A stretch of 64,000 bases of DNA, taken from NCBI GenBank assembly GCA_016928155.1, contig JAFGLG010000002.1:135118-199117 (forward strand), in the 5' to 3' direction. Position numbers and translations under genes: made by a program. The DNA comes from Candidatus Woesearchaeota archaeon (lineage in GTDB: Archaea; Nanobdellota; Nanobdellia; Woesearchaeales; JAFGLG01). This document shows positions 42,000-50,836 of the stretch, one piece after another; within the stretch, counting starts at the first letter, position 1, and every line of letters begins with the position of its first letter. Under the pieces are notes generated by a model. That model was not told the DNA's origin. It saw only the letters and a list, made by a program, of their open reading frames with translations, and did not search any database.

Positions 42000-42102
42000 G
42001 GGTCCATGGTCTAGTTGGTTATGACGTCGCCTCGACATACACAGCAACAGGTTGCTGGATTCGGTACGGCGGAGATCCCCGGTTCGAATCCGGGTGGACC
42101 CA
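42000..42102 (+). tRNA. tRNA-Val(GAC) with canonical anticodon-loop intron
   Basis: Acceptor GGGTCCA pairs with TGGACCC, discriminator A; T arm CCCGG-TTCGAAT-CCGGG. Anticodon stem TCGCC/GGCGG. The intron is 42038-42066 (29 nt) after position 37: central helix TCGA/TCGG, bulges CAT and TAC, inner hairpin CAGCAA/TTGCTG. Splicing gives anticodon loop TCGACAC, anticodon GAC at 42034-42036. Position 33 is C rather than the near-universal U. CCA is not encoded. Confidence 0.92.
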
Positions 42103-42111
42103 TCCAAAGAG

Positions 42112-43185
42112 GTGAGAGGAATCACAAAAAAGGATCAGGACACATACACAAAGTATCTCCTGATTGCAGTATTCCTCATTATCGCATTCCTCTCATTCCT
42201 CATAATCAAGCCATTCCTCGTGACCCTCATCACAGGATGCCTGATAGCATACATATTCTTCCCTTTCTACAGATGGACAAACAACAGGATAAAGAGACCT
42301 GCAGTCTCATCACTGATAGTCTCGATCCTGCTGATACTCATTATCGCGGTGCCTGCGCTGTTCATAGCAAACAGCCTGAGCAGAGAGGCATATGTATCAT
42401 ACACAGTGCTCAAGCAGAAGTTCGTAGGGAGCTCTGCAGTGCAGTACAGCTGCGAATCAGACAACTATCTCTGCCAGAAGACAAACATGCTGAAAAAGTT
42501 CATGTCAGAGCCGAAAGTCAAGTTCTATATCGAGGACTGGCTGACAAAACTCACAAACTGGTTCGTAGACAACATAACAAACTTCATAGTATCCCTGCCA
42601 CAGAAGATACTTAACCTGTTCATAATGTTCTTCGTAATCTACTACATGTTCATAGACGGGGAGATATTCGTCAGTAAGATGAGAGACATGCTCCCGTTCG
42701 CAAAGGGAGATAAGAGGATCATATTCAAACAGTTCTCAGAGATAACATCAGCAGTGATATACGGATCCATCGTGACTGCAATCGCGCAGGGCATAATCGG
42801 AGGCATAGGGCTGTGGATATTCAGGGTGGAATCCCCAATAATGTGGGGGTCCATAATGATAATAGCTGCACTTCTGCCATATGTTGGATCCGCAGTGATC
42901 TGGGCACCGATCGGGATATACAGGGCAGTTATGGGCTACCTCAACAATGACACCACACTAATGTGGCTTGGCATAGGGCTGCTCATCTACGGCCTGTTAA
43001 TAATCAGCACAATCGACAACATAATCAGGCCGAAGCTCATCGGAAACAAGGCAAGGCTCCACCCTGTGATCGTGCTGCTCGGAGTCATCGGCGGGATATC
43101 CATATTCGGCATGGCAGGGCTGGTCATAGGGCCGGTAGTACTCTCGCTCTCAATAACAGTGCTGAAGATCTACACAAGCAGGTGA
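42112..43185 (+). CDS. AI-2E/PerM family membrane transporter
   Basis: A 357-aa protein with about eight membrane helices: LLIAVFLIIAFLSFLIIKPFL at the N-terminus and the C-terminal block GIIGGIGLWIFRVESPIMWGSIMIIAALLPYVGSA with family signature PKLIGNKARLHPVIVLLGVIGG. AI-2E proteins include exporters of autoinducer-2, Na+/H+ antiporters and uncharacterised members, so the substrate cannot be told. The start is GTG in AAGAGGTG; no ATG is in range. The stop overlaps the AMP phosphorylase start. Confidence 0.9.
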   Translation: MRGITKKDQDTYTKYLLIAVFLIIAFLSFLIIKPFLVTLITGCLIAYIFFPFYRWTNNRIKRPAVSSLIVSILLILIIAVPALFIANSLSREAYVSYTVLKQKFVGSSAVQYSCESDNYLCQKTNMLKKFMSEPKVKFYIEDWLTKLTNWFVDNITNFIVSLPQKILNLFIMFFVIYYMFIDGEIFVSKMRDMLPFAKGDKRIIFKQFSEITSAVIYGSIVTAIAQGIIGGIGLWIFRVESPIMWGSIMIIAALLPYVGSAVIWAPIGIYRAVMGYLNNDTTLMWLGIGLLIYGLLIISTIDNIIRPKLIGNKARLHPVIVLLGVIGGISIFGMAGLVIGPVVLSLSITVLKIYTSR

Positions 43186-44684
43186 TCCAAATAAAACTGC
43201 GAATAAAAGACATGGACATATCCACAGGCGGGGTTCAGGTGGTCATACTAAACCAGGAAGATGCAAGGATGTATGACCTGAAGGTGGAAGACAGGGTTAA
43301 GATAAGGAACAACGGAAGGACGACAATTGCAGTCGTCGACATTGCAGAGTCTGACAAAATAGTGAAGCCCGGACACATCGGAATGTTCGAAGAGAGCCTC
43401 AGGGCAATAAAGGCGAGGAATGGGAACATCATCGATGTCCAGCTCGATGACAAACCACTCTCTGTCAGGCTGATAAGGAAGAAGCTGGACAAGAAAGAGC
43501 TGAGCTACGATGAGATGGACCAGATAGTCAAGGACATCATCAACAACGAGCTCGACGAGATAGAGCTCACATACTTCATCGCGGCATGCTACAACAACGG
43601 CATGTCATACCAGGAGATACTCGCGCTCACAAAATCAATGGTCAAGAACTCAGACACGCTCACTTTCGACAGGAAACCTGTGATGGACCTGCACTGCATA
43701 GGCGGCGTGCCGGGGAACAGGACAACGATGATAGTGATACCGATCATCGCAGCAGCAGGACTGCTCATACCGAAGACAAGCTCAAGAGCGATAACAAGCC
43801 CTGCAGGGACAGCAGACACCATGGAAGTGCTCTGCAATGTGAGCTTCAACACAAGGAAACTCATGAGCATAATAAAGAAAACAAACGGGTGCATAGTCTG
43901 GGGAGGAGCACTGAACCTTGCGAGCGCAGACGACAAGCTCATAAAACTCCGTTATCCTCTGAGCCTTGATCCCATGGGCATGCTCATAGCGAGCATAGTG
44001 GCTAAGAAGCATTCAGTCGGCTCTACACACATCCTCCTAGAGATACCCATCGGGCACCAGACAAAGCTCGCCACAAAGGAAGAGGCACTGCATCTCGAGA
44101 GGGAATTCATAAACGTTGGAAAAAGGCTCGGGATGAGATTCAAGATACTGATCACAGACGGAAGCCAGCCAGTAGGCAACGGCATAGGATGCGCACTTGA
44201 AGCAAAAGATGTGCTCTACTGCCTGATGAACCATGAGAATGCGCCCAAGGACCTTCTCCAGAAAAGCATAACAATAGCAGGGATGATGCTAGAGATGGCA
44301 GGAAAAGCGAAGAAGGGGCGCGGACACCTGATGGCACAAGAGCTCGTAGAGAGCGGGATAGCATTCCAGAAGATGCAGGAGATAATCAAGCTCCAGGGCG
44401 GCAAAGGAAAACTGGACCCTGACAGGATAAAGGTCGGAAAGTATGAGCATGATGTCGTTGCTGAAAACAGCGGCATAATAAAAGGCATAAACAACAAGGA
44501 CATAAACAAGATATCAAGGATAGCAGGCTCGCCGAAAGACCTCGGCGCAGGGATCTACCTGCACCATCATGTCGGAGACATGGTAAAGAAAGGAGAAGCG
44601 CTATTCACGATACATTCAGACTCGAAGAAAAGGATGGATTATGCAAAGAACTTCCTTGAATTCGCAGAGCCATTCTTCATATGA
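43182..44684 (+). CDS. deoA: AMP phosphorylase
   Basis: A 500-aa enzyme of the thymidine/pyrimidine nucleoside phosphorylase fold: N-terminal barrel-like domain (IKDMDISTGGVQVVILN), glycine-rich phosphate region HCIGGVPGNRTTMIVIPIIAAAG, SSRAITSPAGTADTMEVLCNV and the C-terminal barrel (AGSPKDLGAGIYLHHHVGDMVKKGE). It releases adenine from AMP to give ribose-1,5-bisphosphate, which is normally fed via R15P isomerase to type III RuBisCO. Those partners are not in the window. The start is GTG within AGGTGA, coupled to the transporter. Confidence 0.93.
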   Translation: MIQIKLRIKDMDISTGGVQVVILNQEDARMYDLKVEDRVKIRNNGRTTIAVVDIAESDKIVKPGHIGMFEESLRAIKARNGNIIDVQLDDKPLSVRLIRKKLDKKELSYDEMDQIVKDIINNELDEIELTYFIAACYNNGMSYQEILALTKSMVKNSDTLTFDRKPVMDLHCIGGVPGNRTTMIVIPIIAAAGLLIPKTSSRAITSPAGTADTMEVLCNVSFNTRKLMSIIKKTNGCIVWGGALNLASADDKLIKLRYPLSLDPMGMLIASIVAKKHSVGSTHILLEIPIGHQTKLATKEEALHLEREFINVGKRLGMRFKILITDGSQPVGNGIGCALEAKDVLYCLMNHENAPKDLLQKSITIAGMMLEMAGKAKKGRGHLMAQELVESGIAFQKMQEIIKLQGGKGKLDPDRIKVGKYEHDVVAENSGIIKGINNKDINKISRIAGSPKDLGAGIYLHHHVGDMVKKGEALFTIHSDSKKRMDYAKNFLEFAEPFFI

Positions 44685-44847
44685 AGAAATCCTTCTTGTG
44701 GTTCCTGATAAAATTCTCAGCCTCAAGGTCAGAATTGAACTCCTTGATGACCTTCATGAAGAGAGAACTGCACTGATGGCAGACATCCGGCATGGACTGC
44801 ACATTATCACACTTCAGACACAGATACACCTTTGCGATCCTACACAC
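44677..44847 (-). CDS. Small zinc-ribbon protein
   Basis: A 56-aa protein: VYLCLKCDNVQSMPDVCHQCSSLFMKVI, a CxxC...CxxC site, then a charged helix. It converges with deoA (8-base overlap) and follows the second small zinc gene by 2 bases, starting at GTG. Small zinc pairs of this kind are frequent near archaeal pilus genes; the role is unknown. Confidence 0.65.
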   Translation of the reverse strand: MCRIAKVYLCLKCDNVQSMPDVCHQCSSLFMKVIKEFNSDLEAENFIRNHKKDFFI

Positions 44848-44849
44848 CC

Positions 44850-45011
44850 TTATCTTGGAAGACCTATCCTATAACCGCACTTACTGCAGAGAAGAGCGCC
44901 AGTGAATGCATCAAAATGCAAACTCAGGGAATTGCACCTGGGACATCTCTTCACGAACTTGAGCAGTATATCTGGGTGCATATTTTCCTGCTTATTAATC
45001 TTTGGGTGCAT
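44850..45011 (-). CDS. Small zinc-ribbon protein
   Basis: A 53-aa protein: FVKRCPRCNSLSLHFDAFTGALLCSKCGYRIGLPR, a CPxC...CxKC ribbon with a short N-terminus. It may be a nucleic-acid or protein adaptor. A second in-frame ATG ten codons in is an alternative start. It precedes the 56-aa zinc gene in the same direction, probably one transcript. Confidence 0.65.
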   Translation of the reverse strand: MHPKINKQENMHPDILLKFVKRCPRCNSLSLHFDAFTGALLCSKCGYRIGLPR

Positions 45012-45041
45012 CTTGATATTAAAAAAAAGAAAAAGAAGGCC

Positions 45042-45470
45042 TTATTCGACCTGAGCCACTAACTTACCGGTCTTGCTGTGATCAAAGCCGCCGACTTCTG
45101 AATAGCTGTATGTCAGATCTGCCTTGACCTTTGAACCTACTGTCCATGCATTACCATCGCAGTCTGTCAATGTTATGTCTATTGTAGCACCATCAGACAT
45201 CGCCTGGCCTGCCGGACTTGTACAGCCGCTGATTGCAACTGTAAAATTTGTCAGATCCTTGCCAAGACCATTGGTGACCCTCAACTGAACATCGGTTGGT
45301 GTGACCTTGTGGACGCACGAGAAGCCTGGACCGAACTGGCATGCTTCAGGCAAGAAATTGCTCTGATTAAAGACGCCAAAATAAGCCAAGGCTGCGATTG
45401 CTGCAAGAACAACCAAGATCGCCCAACCATAAGTCATCAGGAACTCCATTGCTGCCTGACCTTTCTTCAT
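45042..45470 (-). CDS. Archaeal type IV pilin, class III signal peptide
   Basis: A 142-aa pilin: KKGQAAMEFLMTYGWAILVVL holds the class III signal, with QxxxEF at the cleavage point (before Q) and a hydrophobic helix that would be the assembly core. The C-terminal domain has two Cys pairs and beta-rich segments (VQLRVTNGLGKDLTNFTVAI). It is processed by a preflagellin/EppA-like peptidase. It is separated from the main pilus operon by the structured element at 45.6 kb, so it may be a highly expressed major pilin with its own promoter. Confidence 0.93.
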   Translation of the reverse strand: MKKGQAAMEFLMTYGWAILVVLAAIAALAYFGVFNQSNFLPEACQFGPGFSCVHKVTPTDVQLRVTNGLGKDLTNFTVAISGCTSPAGQAMSDGATIDITLTDCDGNAWTVGSKVKADLTYSYSEVGGFDHSKTGKLVAQVE

Positions 45471-45573
45471 TATACCACCTCAAAGTTTTTTTAGGTTAAG
45501 TGTGTTAGTATACAAAATAATATACTAATGTATGGATTAAATCATCTTTCATATATAAAGGTTGCGGTTTTTG

Positions 45574-45740
45574 CGGCTCTGTCCGGAATCTCGCTAACGC
45601 TCGATACCATTGCCTTCAAAATGCTCAATTGATAATAGGAAAGTGCTATGTTCCCACAGGGAGCAACCCCTCATAACGCACTTTCTTTTACATAATGAGA
45701 GCATTTTGACCTTACGCCAATGACTTTCCGGACAGAGCCG
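45574..45740 (+). ncRNA. Dispersed structured element, copy A (long nested hairpin)
   Basis: A fully nested fold: 15-bp perfect outer stem CGGCTCTGTCCGGAA (45574-45588) / TTCCGGACAGAGCCG (45726-45740); CATTG/CAATG (45608-45612 with 45718-45722); CAAAATGCTC (45617-45626) / GAGCATTTTG (45699-45708); GAAAGTGC (45639) / GCACTTTC (45678-45685); TATG/CATA; and a tip GGG-AGCAA-CCC (45659-45669). A T run follows the outer stem. No ORF is possible. Shared motifs link it to the elements at 41.0 and 63.8 kb. It may be an independent RNA or a transposon-related palindromic element. Confidence 0.6.
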
Positions 45741-45847
45741 GTTTTTGTCAGATAAAACCAGATAAAGACTCCAAAATATCTTCTGATCATGAACAGCAAA
45801 TTTTCTCAAAAGGAGCATAAGCCAGCAAATCCTCCAATCAAAAAATT

Positions 45848-47095
45848 CTAGACAAAAATCCCGCTCAGGAAAAGCTTGAGCAATGACATGGCCACGAAGT
45901 AGATCACAAGAGCGACCAGGATGTACACCGGAAGGAAGTTGATGCCTTCCTTCACAGTGCCCTTCCTGATGGTTGAGATTATCATAGCAGAGAAAAGGCT
46001 TGTGATCGCCAGATACACCGCTGAAAAAACCCTGAAATCTGAAAGATCTATTGTCTTGTAAAAGACCATGGGAGCATTAGGTATGAAAGTGAAGTCGCCA
46101 GAACTTATTATGCTCTGCACAATAGAGATGAGCTGATAAGAAAGAGCGAACATGACAGGGGCTATCATGATCGAAGCAAAGGTTATGAATATGACATAAG
46201 TCGCAACGCTCGCTGCCATCTCCTTCTTCAGAAGACGCATCTTATTGATGCCGTCAGCGATCCTGAGCAGGAGCTCTGAGACATTGCCGCCGGACTCAAT
46301 GCCCTCGATGATCAGATCAATGGACCTCTGCAAGATGTTGGAATCATATTTCAATGCAAAATCATGCAAGGCATCAGTCAGGTCCTCGCCGGTCAAGGTC
46401 TGCTTGGCGACAAGCTCAATCTCCTTTGCAAGGACACCGAACTGGGGGCGCACAGCAAACCAGAGAGCCTTGTCGATAGGCATGCCGGCCTTCATGTTGG
46501 ATGAAGCGAGCTGGAGGAAATCAGGCAGGACATTCTCGACCTCAAGCTTCCTCCTGAAAGCCCTGATATCTAGATAGAGCAGATAGATGATCCAGACCAG
46601 CATCAAAGCCAAAGGGAGCATCAATACCATGAAAAAGAACAGTATGAAAAGGACATAACCCAGATTGACTGCAATGCCCTGATAGAGGCCGGAGTAAGTG
46701 ATGAAGATGATGAATGAAGCGATGTCGAGGAAAAAAGCCATATTGAAGAGCACTGCCCTTATCCTCTTGGGCTCCTTGTCGATGCCGGCCTTGAGCATGT
46801 AGTTCTTGAGCCTGAGATGACGCTCCTGCCTCTTCCTTGCCCTGACAGCTTTCCTGTCAACCTTGGGGCTGGGCTTCTCTGGCGACTGGGCCTTATGCCC
46901 TCCTTTAGCACCATGTCCTTCTTTAGCATTTTGCCCTTCTTTGGCATCATGCCCTGGAACCTTTGCACTCTCAAGAAGCTTCTTATCCACCTTGGGCTTG
47001 TGCAGCCTGCCTATCCTATGATGCCTCCTCTCGGTGCGTGACTTGAGCCTATCAAGCCTTGATTCAATATTCCCGTGGATCTTTGTCTTCTTCAT
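45848..47095 (-). CDS. Pilus assembly membrane protein (TadC/GspF family)
   Basis: A 415-aa protein: an N-terminal basic region with AKEGHGAKGGHKA-type repeats, then two T2SSF-like domains with membrane helices (FFLDIASFIIFITYSGLYQG, FILFFFMVLMLPLALMLVW, SVATYVIFITFASIMIAPVM, INFLPVYILVALVIYFVAM) and cytoplasmic helix NVLPDFLQLASSNMKAGMPIDKALWFA. It is the platform on which the ATPase drives pilus assembly. The N-terminal basic extension is unusual. It overlaps the upstream paralog by 4 bases. Confidence 0.9.
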   Translation of the reverse strand: MKKTKIHGNIESRLDRLKSRTERRHHRIGRLHKPKVDKKLLESAKVPGHDAKEGQNAKEGHGAKGGHKAQSPEKPSPKVDRKAVRARKRQERHLRLKNYMLKAGIDKEPKRIRAVLFNMAFFLDIASFIIFITYSGLYQGIAVNLGYVLFILFFFMVLMLPLALMLVWIIYLLYLDIRAFRRKLEVENVLPDFLQLASSNMKAGMPIDKALWFAVRPQFGVLAKEIELVAKQTLTGEDLTDALHDFALKYDSNILQRSIDLIIEGIESGGNVSELLLRIADGINKMRLLKKEMAASVATYVIFITFASIMIAPVMFALSYQLISIVQSIISSGDFTFIPNAPMVFYKTIDLSDFRVFSAVYLAITSLFSAMIISTIRKGTVKEGINFLPVYILVALVIYFVAMSLLKLFLSGIFV

Positions 47096-47919
47096 AGTTC
47101 AACAGCAGGCCTCTGAGACCTTATCATGGAAAGGAACATGAACTGGAGGAAAGCCATCACAGCAGTCAGGATCATCAAGATCGGGAGAGAGATGCGAAAA
47201 CCGATGAACAAGGACATGACAACAATCATGGTCATGCCCAAAGATGGGAATATTATGGCGACAAGCATGTAGAACATGGCGATGGGATTGAGCTTGCGCC
47301 CATATTCCTTGACCTCGATATACTGCTCCTGGACAATCTGCTCAAGAGTGGTGTTGAGAGCCTTGGAGATGTCAGAACCTGTCTCAGTCGCATTAAGGAT
47401 CTGGAAGAATATCTTCTGGAGCGACTCAGAAGGAATCGTATCGATAGTCTCCTTCAAGGCAAGCTCAAGAGAAGTCCCCAGGTTTATCTTGTCCAATATC
47501 TCCTTAGTGTAAAATCCTATTGCCCTGTAATTCTTGGTGATGTTCAGGAAAGCAGTGTAGATAGGGATGCCTGACTGCAGCTCAATTATCAGGAAACGCA
47601 TAGCAAAAACAATCTCACGATCGATCTCCTTCCTCTTACGTATTATCTTTATGTCAGGAAGGCGGATGAAATAAGAATATGAGAGGAACAGGAATACAGG
47701 GAAGAGAACAAAAAGCCAGTAAGGAGAAAACTTATTATGCAAAAGGAAGAACAGATAAACAGACATCAGGACAGAGAAAACCAGGGTGTTCATGATGACC
47801 TTCAACATGAATCTCTCCTTCTCAGAAGAGATATTCGCCTGCCTGAGCTTATAATCCAGATTCGGAATCTTATCTGCCAGATACTTCAAAAATGTGCTCT
47901 TGATTTTCCCCACCCTCAT
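47092..47919 (-). CDS. Pilus assembly membrane protein (TadC/GspF family), second copy
   Basis: A 275-aa protein: LKVIMNTLVFSVLMSVYLFFLLH, then the cytoplasmic FAMRFLIIELQSGIPIYTAFLNIT and terminal helices. It has the reverse arrangement of membrane and cytoplasmic parts to the other copy, and the two probably make the heteromeric platform of archaeal pili. The start may be the ATG or the GTG two codons in. Confidence 0.88.
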   Translation of the reverse strand: MRVGKIKSTFLKYLADKIPNLDYKLRQANISSEKERFMLKVIMNTLVFSVLMSVYLFFLLHNKFSPYWLFVLFPVFLFLSYSYFIRLPDIKIIRKRKEIDREIVFAMRFLIIELQSGIPIYTAFLNITKNYRAIGFYTKEILDKINLGTSLELALKETIDTIPSESLQKIFFQILNATETGSDISKALNTTLEQIVQEQYIEVKEYGRKLNPIAMFYMLVAIIFPSLGMTMIVVMSLFIGFRISLPILMILTAVMAFLQFMFLSMIRSQRPAVEL

Positions 47920-47956
47920 GAATCATTTATGAATCATTTATGAATTATTTATGGAT
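47918..47956. repeat. Short tandem repeat ATGAATCATTT x3-4
   Basis: Units ATGAATCATTT, ATGAATCATTT, ATGAATTATTT, ATGGATTATTCC follow the platform gene start between it and the ATPase gene. Possibly slippage; may include its ribosome region. Confidence 0.5.
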
Positions 47957-48007
47957 TATTCCAACTTATCTGTGACTTTGGCTTCTTCAAACTTCCTTAT
48001 GATCACT

Positions 48008-49849
48008 TCATAACTTCCTGTTCTGCGAGACAAGCTTCAAAAGCTTATCCTTCCCAGAGTAATACTCGGCTATGACCCTGCCGACATCATCAACATTATG
48101 TATGTTGTGCTTCACAAGATAAGACAAGACCTTCTCCTTCTCAGCAAGATCCTTCCTGATCCTTGCATCTGAAAGACCAGAGAAGAGCCTGATCTGCTGC
48201 ATCAGATGAAGAGGCTTGGCAACCTCAATCAGCCTATCCTTACGGGCATCATACTTCATGATTACCTTATGCGTCGAGTCAGGCAACACCTCTGCGATCT
48301 CCAAAGTCCTCCTGATGCCGGTCCTCCTGTTACGGAACTGGGTTATGATCAATGATAATGATGGAAGCATGGTCTTAGGGACCTCGATAGGAGGATTAGT
48401 CAGCCTGACAATCACCTCATTCGCATTATTTGCATGGAAAGTGGCATACACGCTATGGCCGGTATGGATGGCTTCGAAAAGCGTCTCAGCCTCGAATTTT
48501 CTCCTGACTTCACCCACAATGACCCGATCAGGCCTCATCCTCAGAGAATTCGTGAGGAGATCCTCCATTGAAATTAGCCCGCGACCCTCTGCATTAGGCT
48601 GCCTTGTCGAAAGAGGGACCCAGTGCAGGAACTTCGGAAGGGCGATCTCCCTCGTGTCCTCGATAGAGATGATCCTCTGGTTCGGAGGGAAAAAAGATGC
48701 AAGGACATTAAGAGCAGAGGTCTTGCCAGAAGCAGTGCCTCCAGTCACTATTGCAGACATCTCATACTGCATAGCAAGCCAGATCATCGCTGCGGCCCTG
48801 ATGGAAAGAGTCTTTGCCTGAAGGAACTTGGTTATTGTCCAGGGATCCCTGGAGAACTTCCTGATTGTGAGAGTGTTGCCTTTGGTCGAGATGGGAGCAA
48901 GAGTCGCATTCACCCTGTCACCAGTCGACAGATGGGCATCCAGAAGAGGGGCGAGAGCAGATATGTTCCTGCCGACCTTCCTGCCGATCATCGTGGCATA
49001 ATGCTTGATGATGCCCTCATTGCCGACAGTGATGTTAGTCTTGAGCCAGGTGAACTCCTTGTGATAGACCCAGACAGGATCATTCATGCCATTGATGGCG
49101 ATCTCCTCAAGAGCATCATCATTCATGAGGACCTCAATGTTACCCATCCCAAGGCTCTTCTGGACAAGATAAGAGATAAGGAACTTCCGGATGTCCTCAG
49201 TGACATCAGGGAAATACTTGGAGATGAGAAGCGTAATTGTCTCTTTGAACTTGTCCTCCACAACGGACTCTTTCTTGATATCGGTTATGTCAACGATACC
49301 AAGCGTGACCTCATTGATAAGCTCTTTCCTGATGCGCTCGAGCATGGCCATGGTGGTGTCTGAGATCCTGGAGATATTCACCTCATACAATGGAGTGGAT
49401 TTGCCGTACTCCTTCCAAATCCTGACAGTCACAGGTATGTTGCTCGAGACAAAATGATACTGCTTGAGAAGCTTCTTCTGATGGGACTGATCCTTGTTTG
49501 CAGACCTCTTTGCAGCCTTCCTGGCCCGCCTTGCGGACTTTGCCTTCTTTCCCTTCATACCAGTAATCTTCCTGGATGATTTCTTGACTTTCAATGATTT
49601 AACATTATTATTTGATTTCATGTTATGTGATTTAACCTTTTTATGTGATTTAACCTTTTTATGTGATTTCACCCTATCATGTGATACTGATCCCTTATGA
49701 GATCCTGACATCTTATGAAATCCTTCTTTCTTTTGTAATCCTAGCATCCTGTGAGATCCTGAATTCTTATGAGACCCAGCCTTTGACTTCTTATGCCCTG
49801 CCTTCTTCGCCGTACTCTTCACTTTCCTTTTGATCTTGACCTTCCTCAT
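48008..49849 (-). CDS. Pilus assembly ATPase (TadA/GspE family) with basic repeat tail
   Basis: A 613-aa ATPase. Walker A TGGTASGKTSALN, Asp box SIEDTREIALP, Walker B region RMRPDRVIVGEVR, and His box HSVYATFHANNA are all intact. The N-terminal 140 residues are a Lys/His/Ser repeat (units like SHKKVKSHK) encoded by tandem 18-bp units (49614-49680), unknown in typical GspE proteins. It powers pilin extraction or assembly and may bind the lipid surface or RNA/DNA through its basic tail (inference). The start overlaps the upstream coiled-coil gene. Confidence 0.93.
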   Translation of the reverse strand: MRKVKIKRKVKSTAKKAGHKKSKAGSHKNSGSHRMLGLQKKEGFHKMSGSHKGSVSHDRVKSHKKVKSHKKVKSHNMKSNNNVKSLKVKKSSRKITGMKGKKAKSARRARKAAKRSANKDQSHQKKLLKQYHFVSSNIPVTVRIWKEYGKSTPLYEVNISRISDTTMAMLERIRKELINEVTLGIVDITDIKKESVVEDKFKETITLLISKYFPDVTEDIRKFLISYLVQKSLGMGNIEVLMNDDALEEIAINGMNDPVWVYHKEFTWLKTNITVGNEGIIKHYATMIGRKVGRNISALAPLLDAHLSTGDRVNATLAPISTKGNTLTIRKFSRDPWTITKFLQAKTLSIRAAAMIWLAMQYEMSAIVTGGTASGKTSALNVLASFFPPNQRIISIEDTREIALPKFLHWVPLSTRQPNAEGRGLISMEDLLTNSLRMRPDRVIVGEVRRKFEAETLFEAIHTGHSVYATFHANNANEVIVRLTNPPIEVPKTMLPSLSLIITQFRNRRTGIRRTLEIAEVLPDSTHKVIMKYDARKDRLIEVAKPLHLMQQIRLFSGLSDARIRKDLAEKEKVLSYLVKHNIHNVDDVGRVIAEYYSGKDKLLKLVSQNRKL

Positions 49850-50811
49850 AACATCTTATCCAGCTTCAGCATATCATTCTTCATCACTTTCCTCTTCTGC
49901 TCAAGCCTCTCAAACCTCTCATTGAACTCTTTCAAGTCATTCTCATAGGTCTCCTTCATCTCGATCGACCTGGACTGCTCAAGCAGCTTCCTCATCTCAG
50001 CCTTCAGCTCATCCTTCTCAAAAGTGATCTCCTGCAAAAGGGTGTTGACCTTGTTCTTCTTGTCAAAGAAAGACTGGAACTTCTGGATTATCTCCTGCTT
50101 GGCCTTCGATGTCGTGGCTGAGTGCTTCCTGGTCTCAAGCGCAGCAAGGATCAGCTTCTCCTTGTCCTTGATGGCCCTCTCCTTCTTCATTGTGCTGTCG
50201 ACAAGCTCAGCAATCTTCAGCTTCTCATGCTCGGCAAGATGCTGGACCTTCTTCTTGTCCTTCACATGGGATGAACCAAGGATCTTCAGGAGCTTGCTGT
50301 AATCCCTCAGCTCCTTCCTCAGCTCGTCATCAATATCATGGCTGTGCTTCTCAAAATCAGACTTGACCTGAAGCAGCTTGTCATCAAGATCACGCTTCAT
50401 GGCTTCATACTTCTCGAGCTCTGCCAGATGCCCCTTAATCTCCTCTATCTCGCCAGAGACCTGCTTCTTCAGATTATAGAAAGAATTCCTGAATTTCTGG
50501 ATCGTGACATCATCACGGTCAAGGTTCTTGAGAGTAGACTCGACCTTCCTCAGGAAAGCCTCTTTCTTTATGGTGAACTCCCTCGTACGCCTCCTGACCT
50601 CAGACCTGCTCATCTTCTGCTCAACCAGGAAAGGCTTGAGCAACAGATATTCAACAGACAGGATCTTCTCATCCTCCAAGAAATCAGCCCAGTCCTCAAT
50701 CACTTTCCTAGAAACACCAAGCTCCTGAGCAGCCTCAGAGAAGCCTATCTTCTTCTTGAACTTCACAAGATCAACTAGTTTATCAACTCCTGTACGTATC
50801 TCCTCAACCAT
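49846..50811 (-). CDS. HTH-headed coiled-coil protein upstream of pilus ATPase
   Basis: A 321-aa protein: an N-terminal HTH-like segment (IGFSEAAQELGVSRKVIEDWADFL) and a long alpha-helical coiled coil that covers nearly all the rest (LEKYEAMKRDLDDKLLQVKSDF, ...), no membrane helix. It overlaps the ATPase start by 4 bases. Such accessory proteins are frequently next to archaeal tad-like genes but unnamed. It may link a cytoplasmic or DNA partner to the pilus base. Confidence 0.7.
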   Translation of the reverse strand: MVEEIRTGVDKLVDLVKFKKKIGFSEAAQELGVSRKVIEDWADFLEDEKILSVEYLLLKPFLVEQKMSRSEVRRRTREFTIKKEAFLRKVESTLKNLDRDDVTIQKFRNSFYNLKKQVSGEIEEIKGHLAELEKYEAMKRDLDDKLLQVKSDFEKHSHDIDDELRKELRDYSKLLKILGSSHVKDKKKVQHLAEHEKLKIAELVDSTMKKERAIKDKEKLILAALETRKHSATTSKAKQEIIQKFQSFFDKKNKVNTLLQEITFEKDELKAEMRKLLEQSRSIEMKETYENDLKEFNERFERLEQKRKVMKNDMLKLDKML

Positions 50812-50836
50812 CAGGTACCCCTTTTTTCCATACAAC

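Noticed and set aside
42052-42111. Start of the AI-2E gene within the tRNA
   Set aside because: An ATG at 42052 would place 20 codons inside tRNA-Val; the GTG after the tRNA is preferred.
42963-43181. Long N-terminus for AMP phosphorylase
   Set aside because: It would overlap the transporter gene by over 200 bases in a biased Arg/His/Gln frame; family N-terminus begins at 43182.
45574-45740. SRP RNA (GTCCGGAA and GGGAGCA strings)
   Set aside because: In SRP RNA these lie next to each other in helix 8; here they are about 75 bases apart on different stems.
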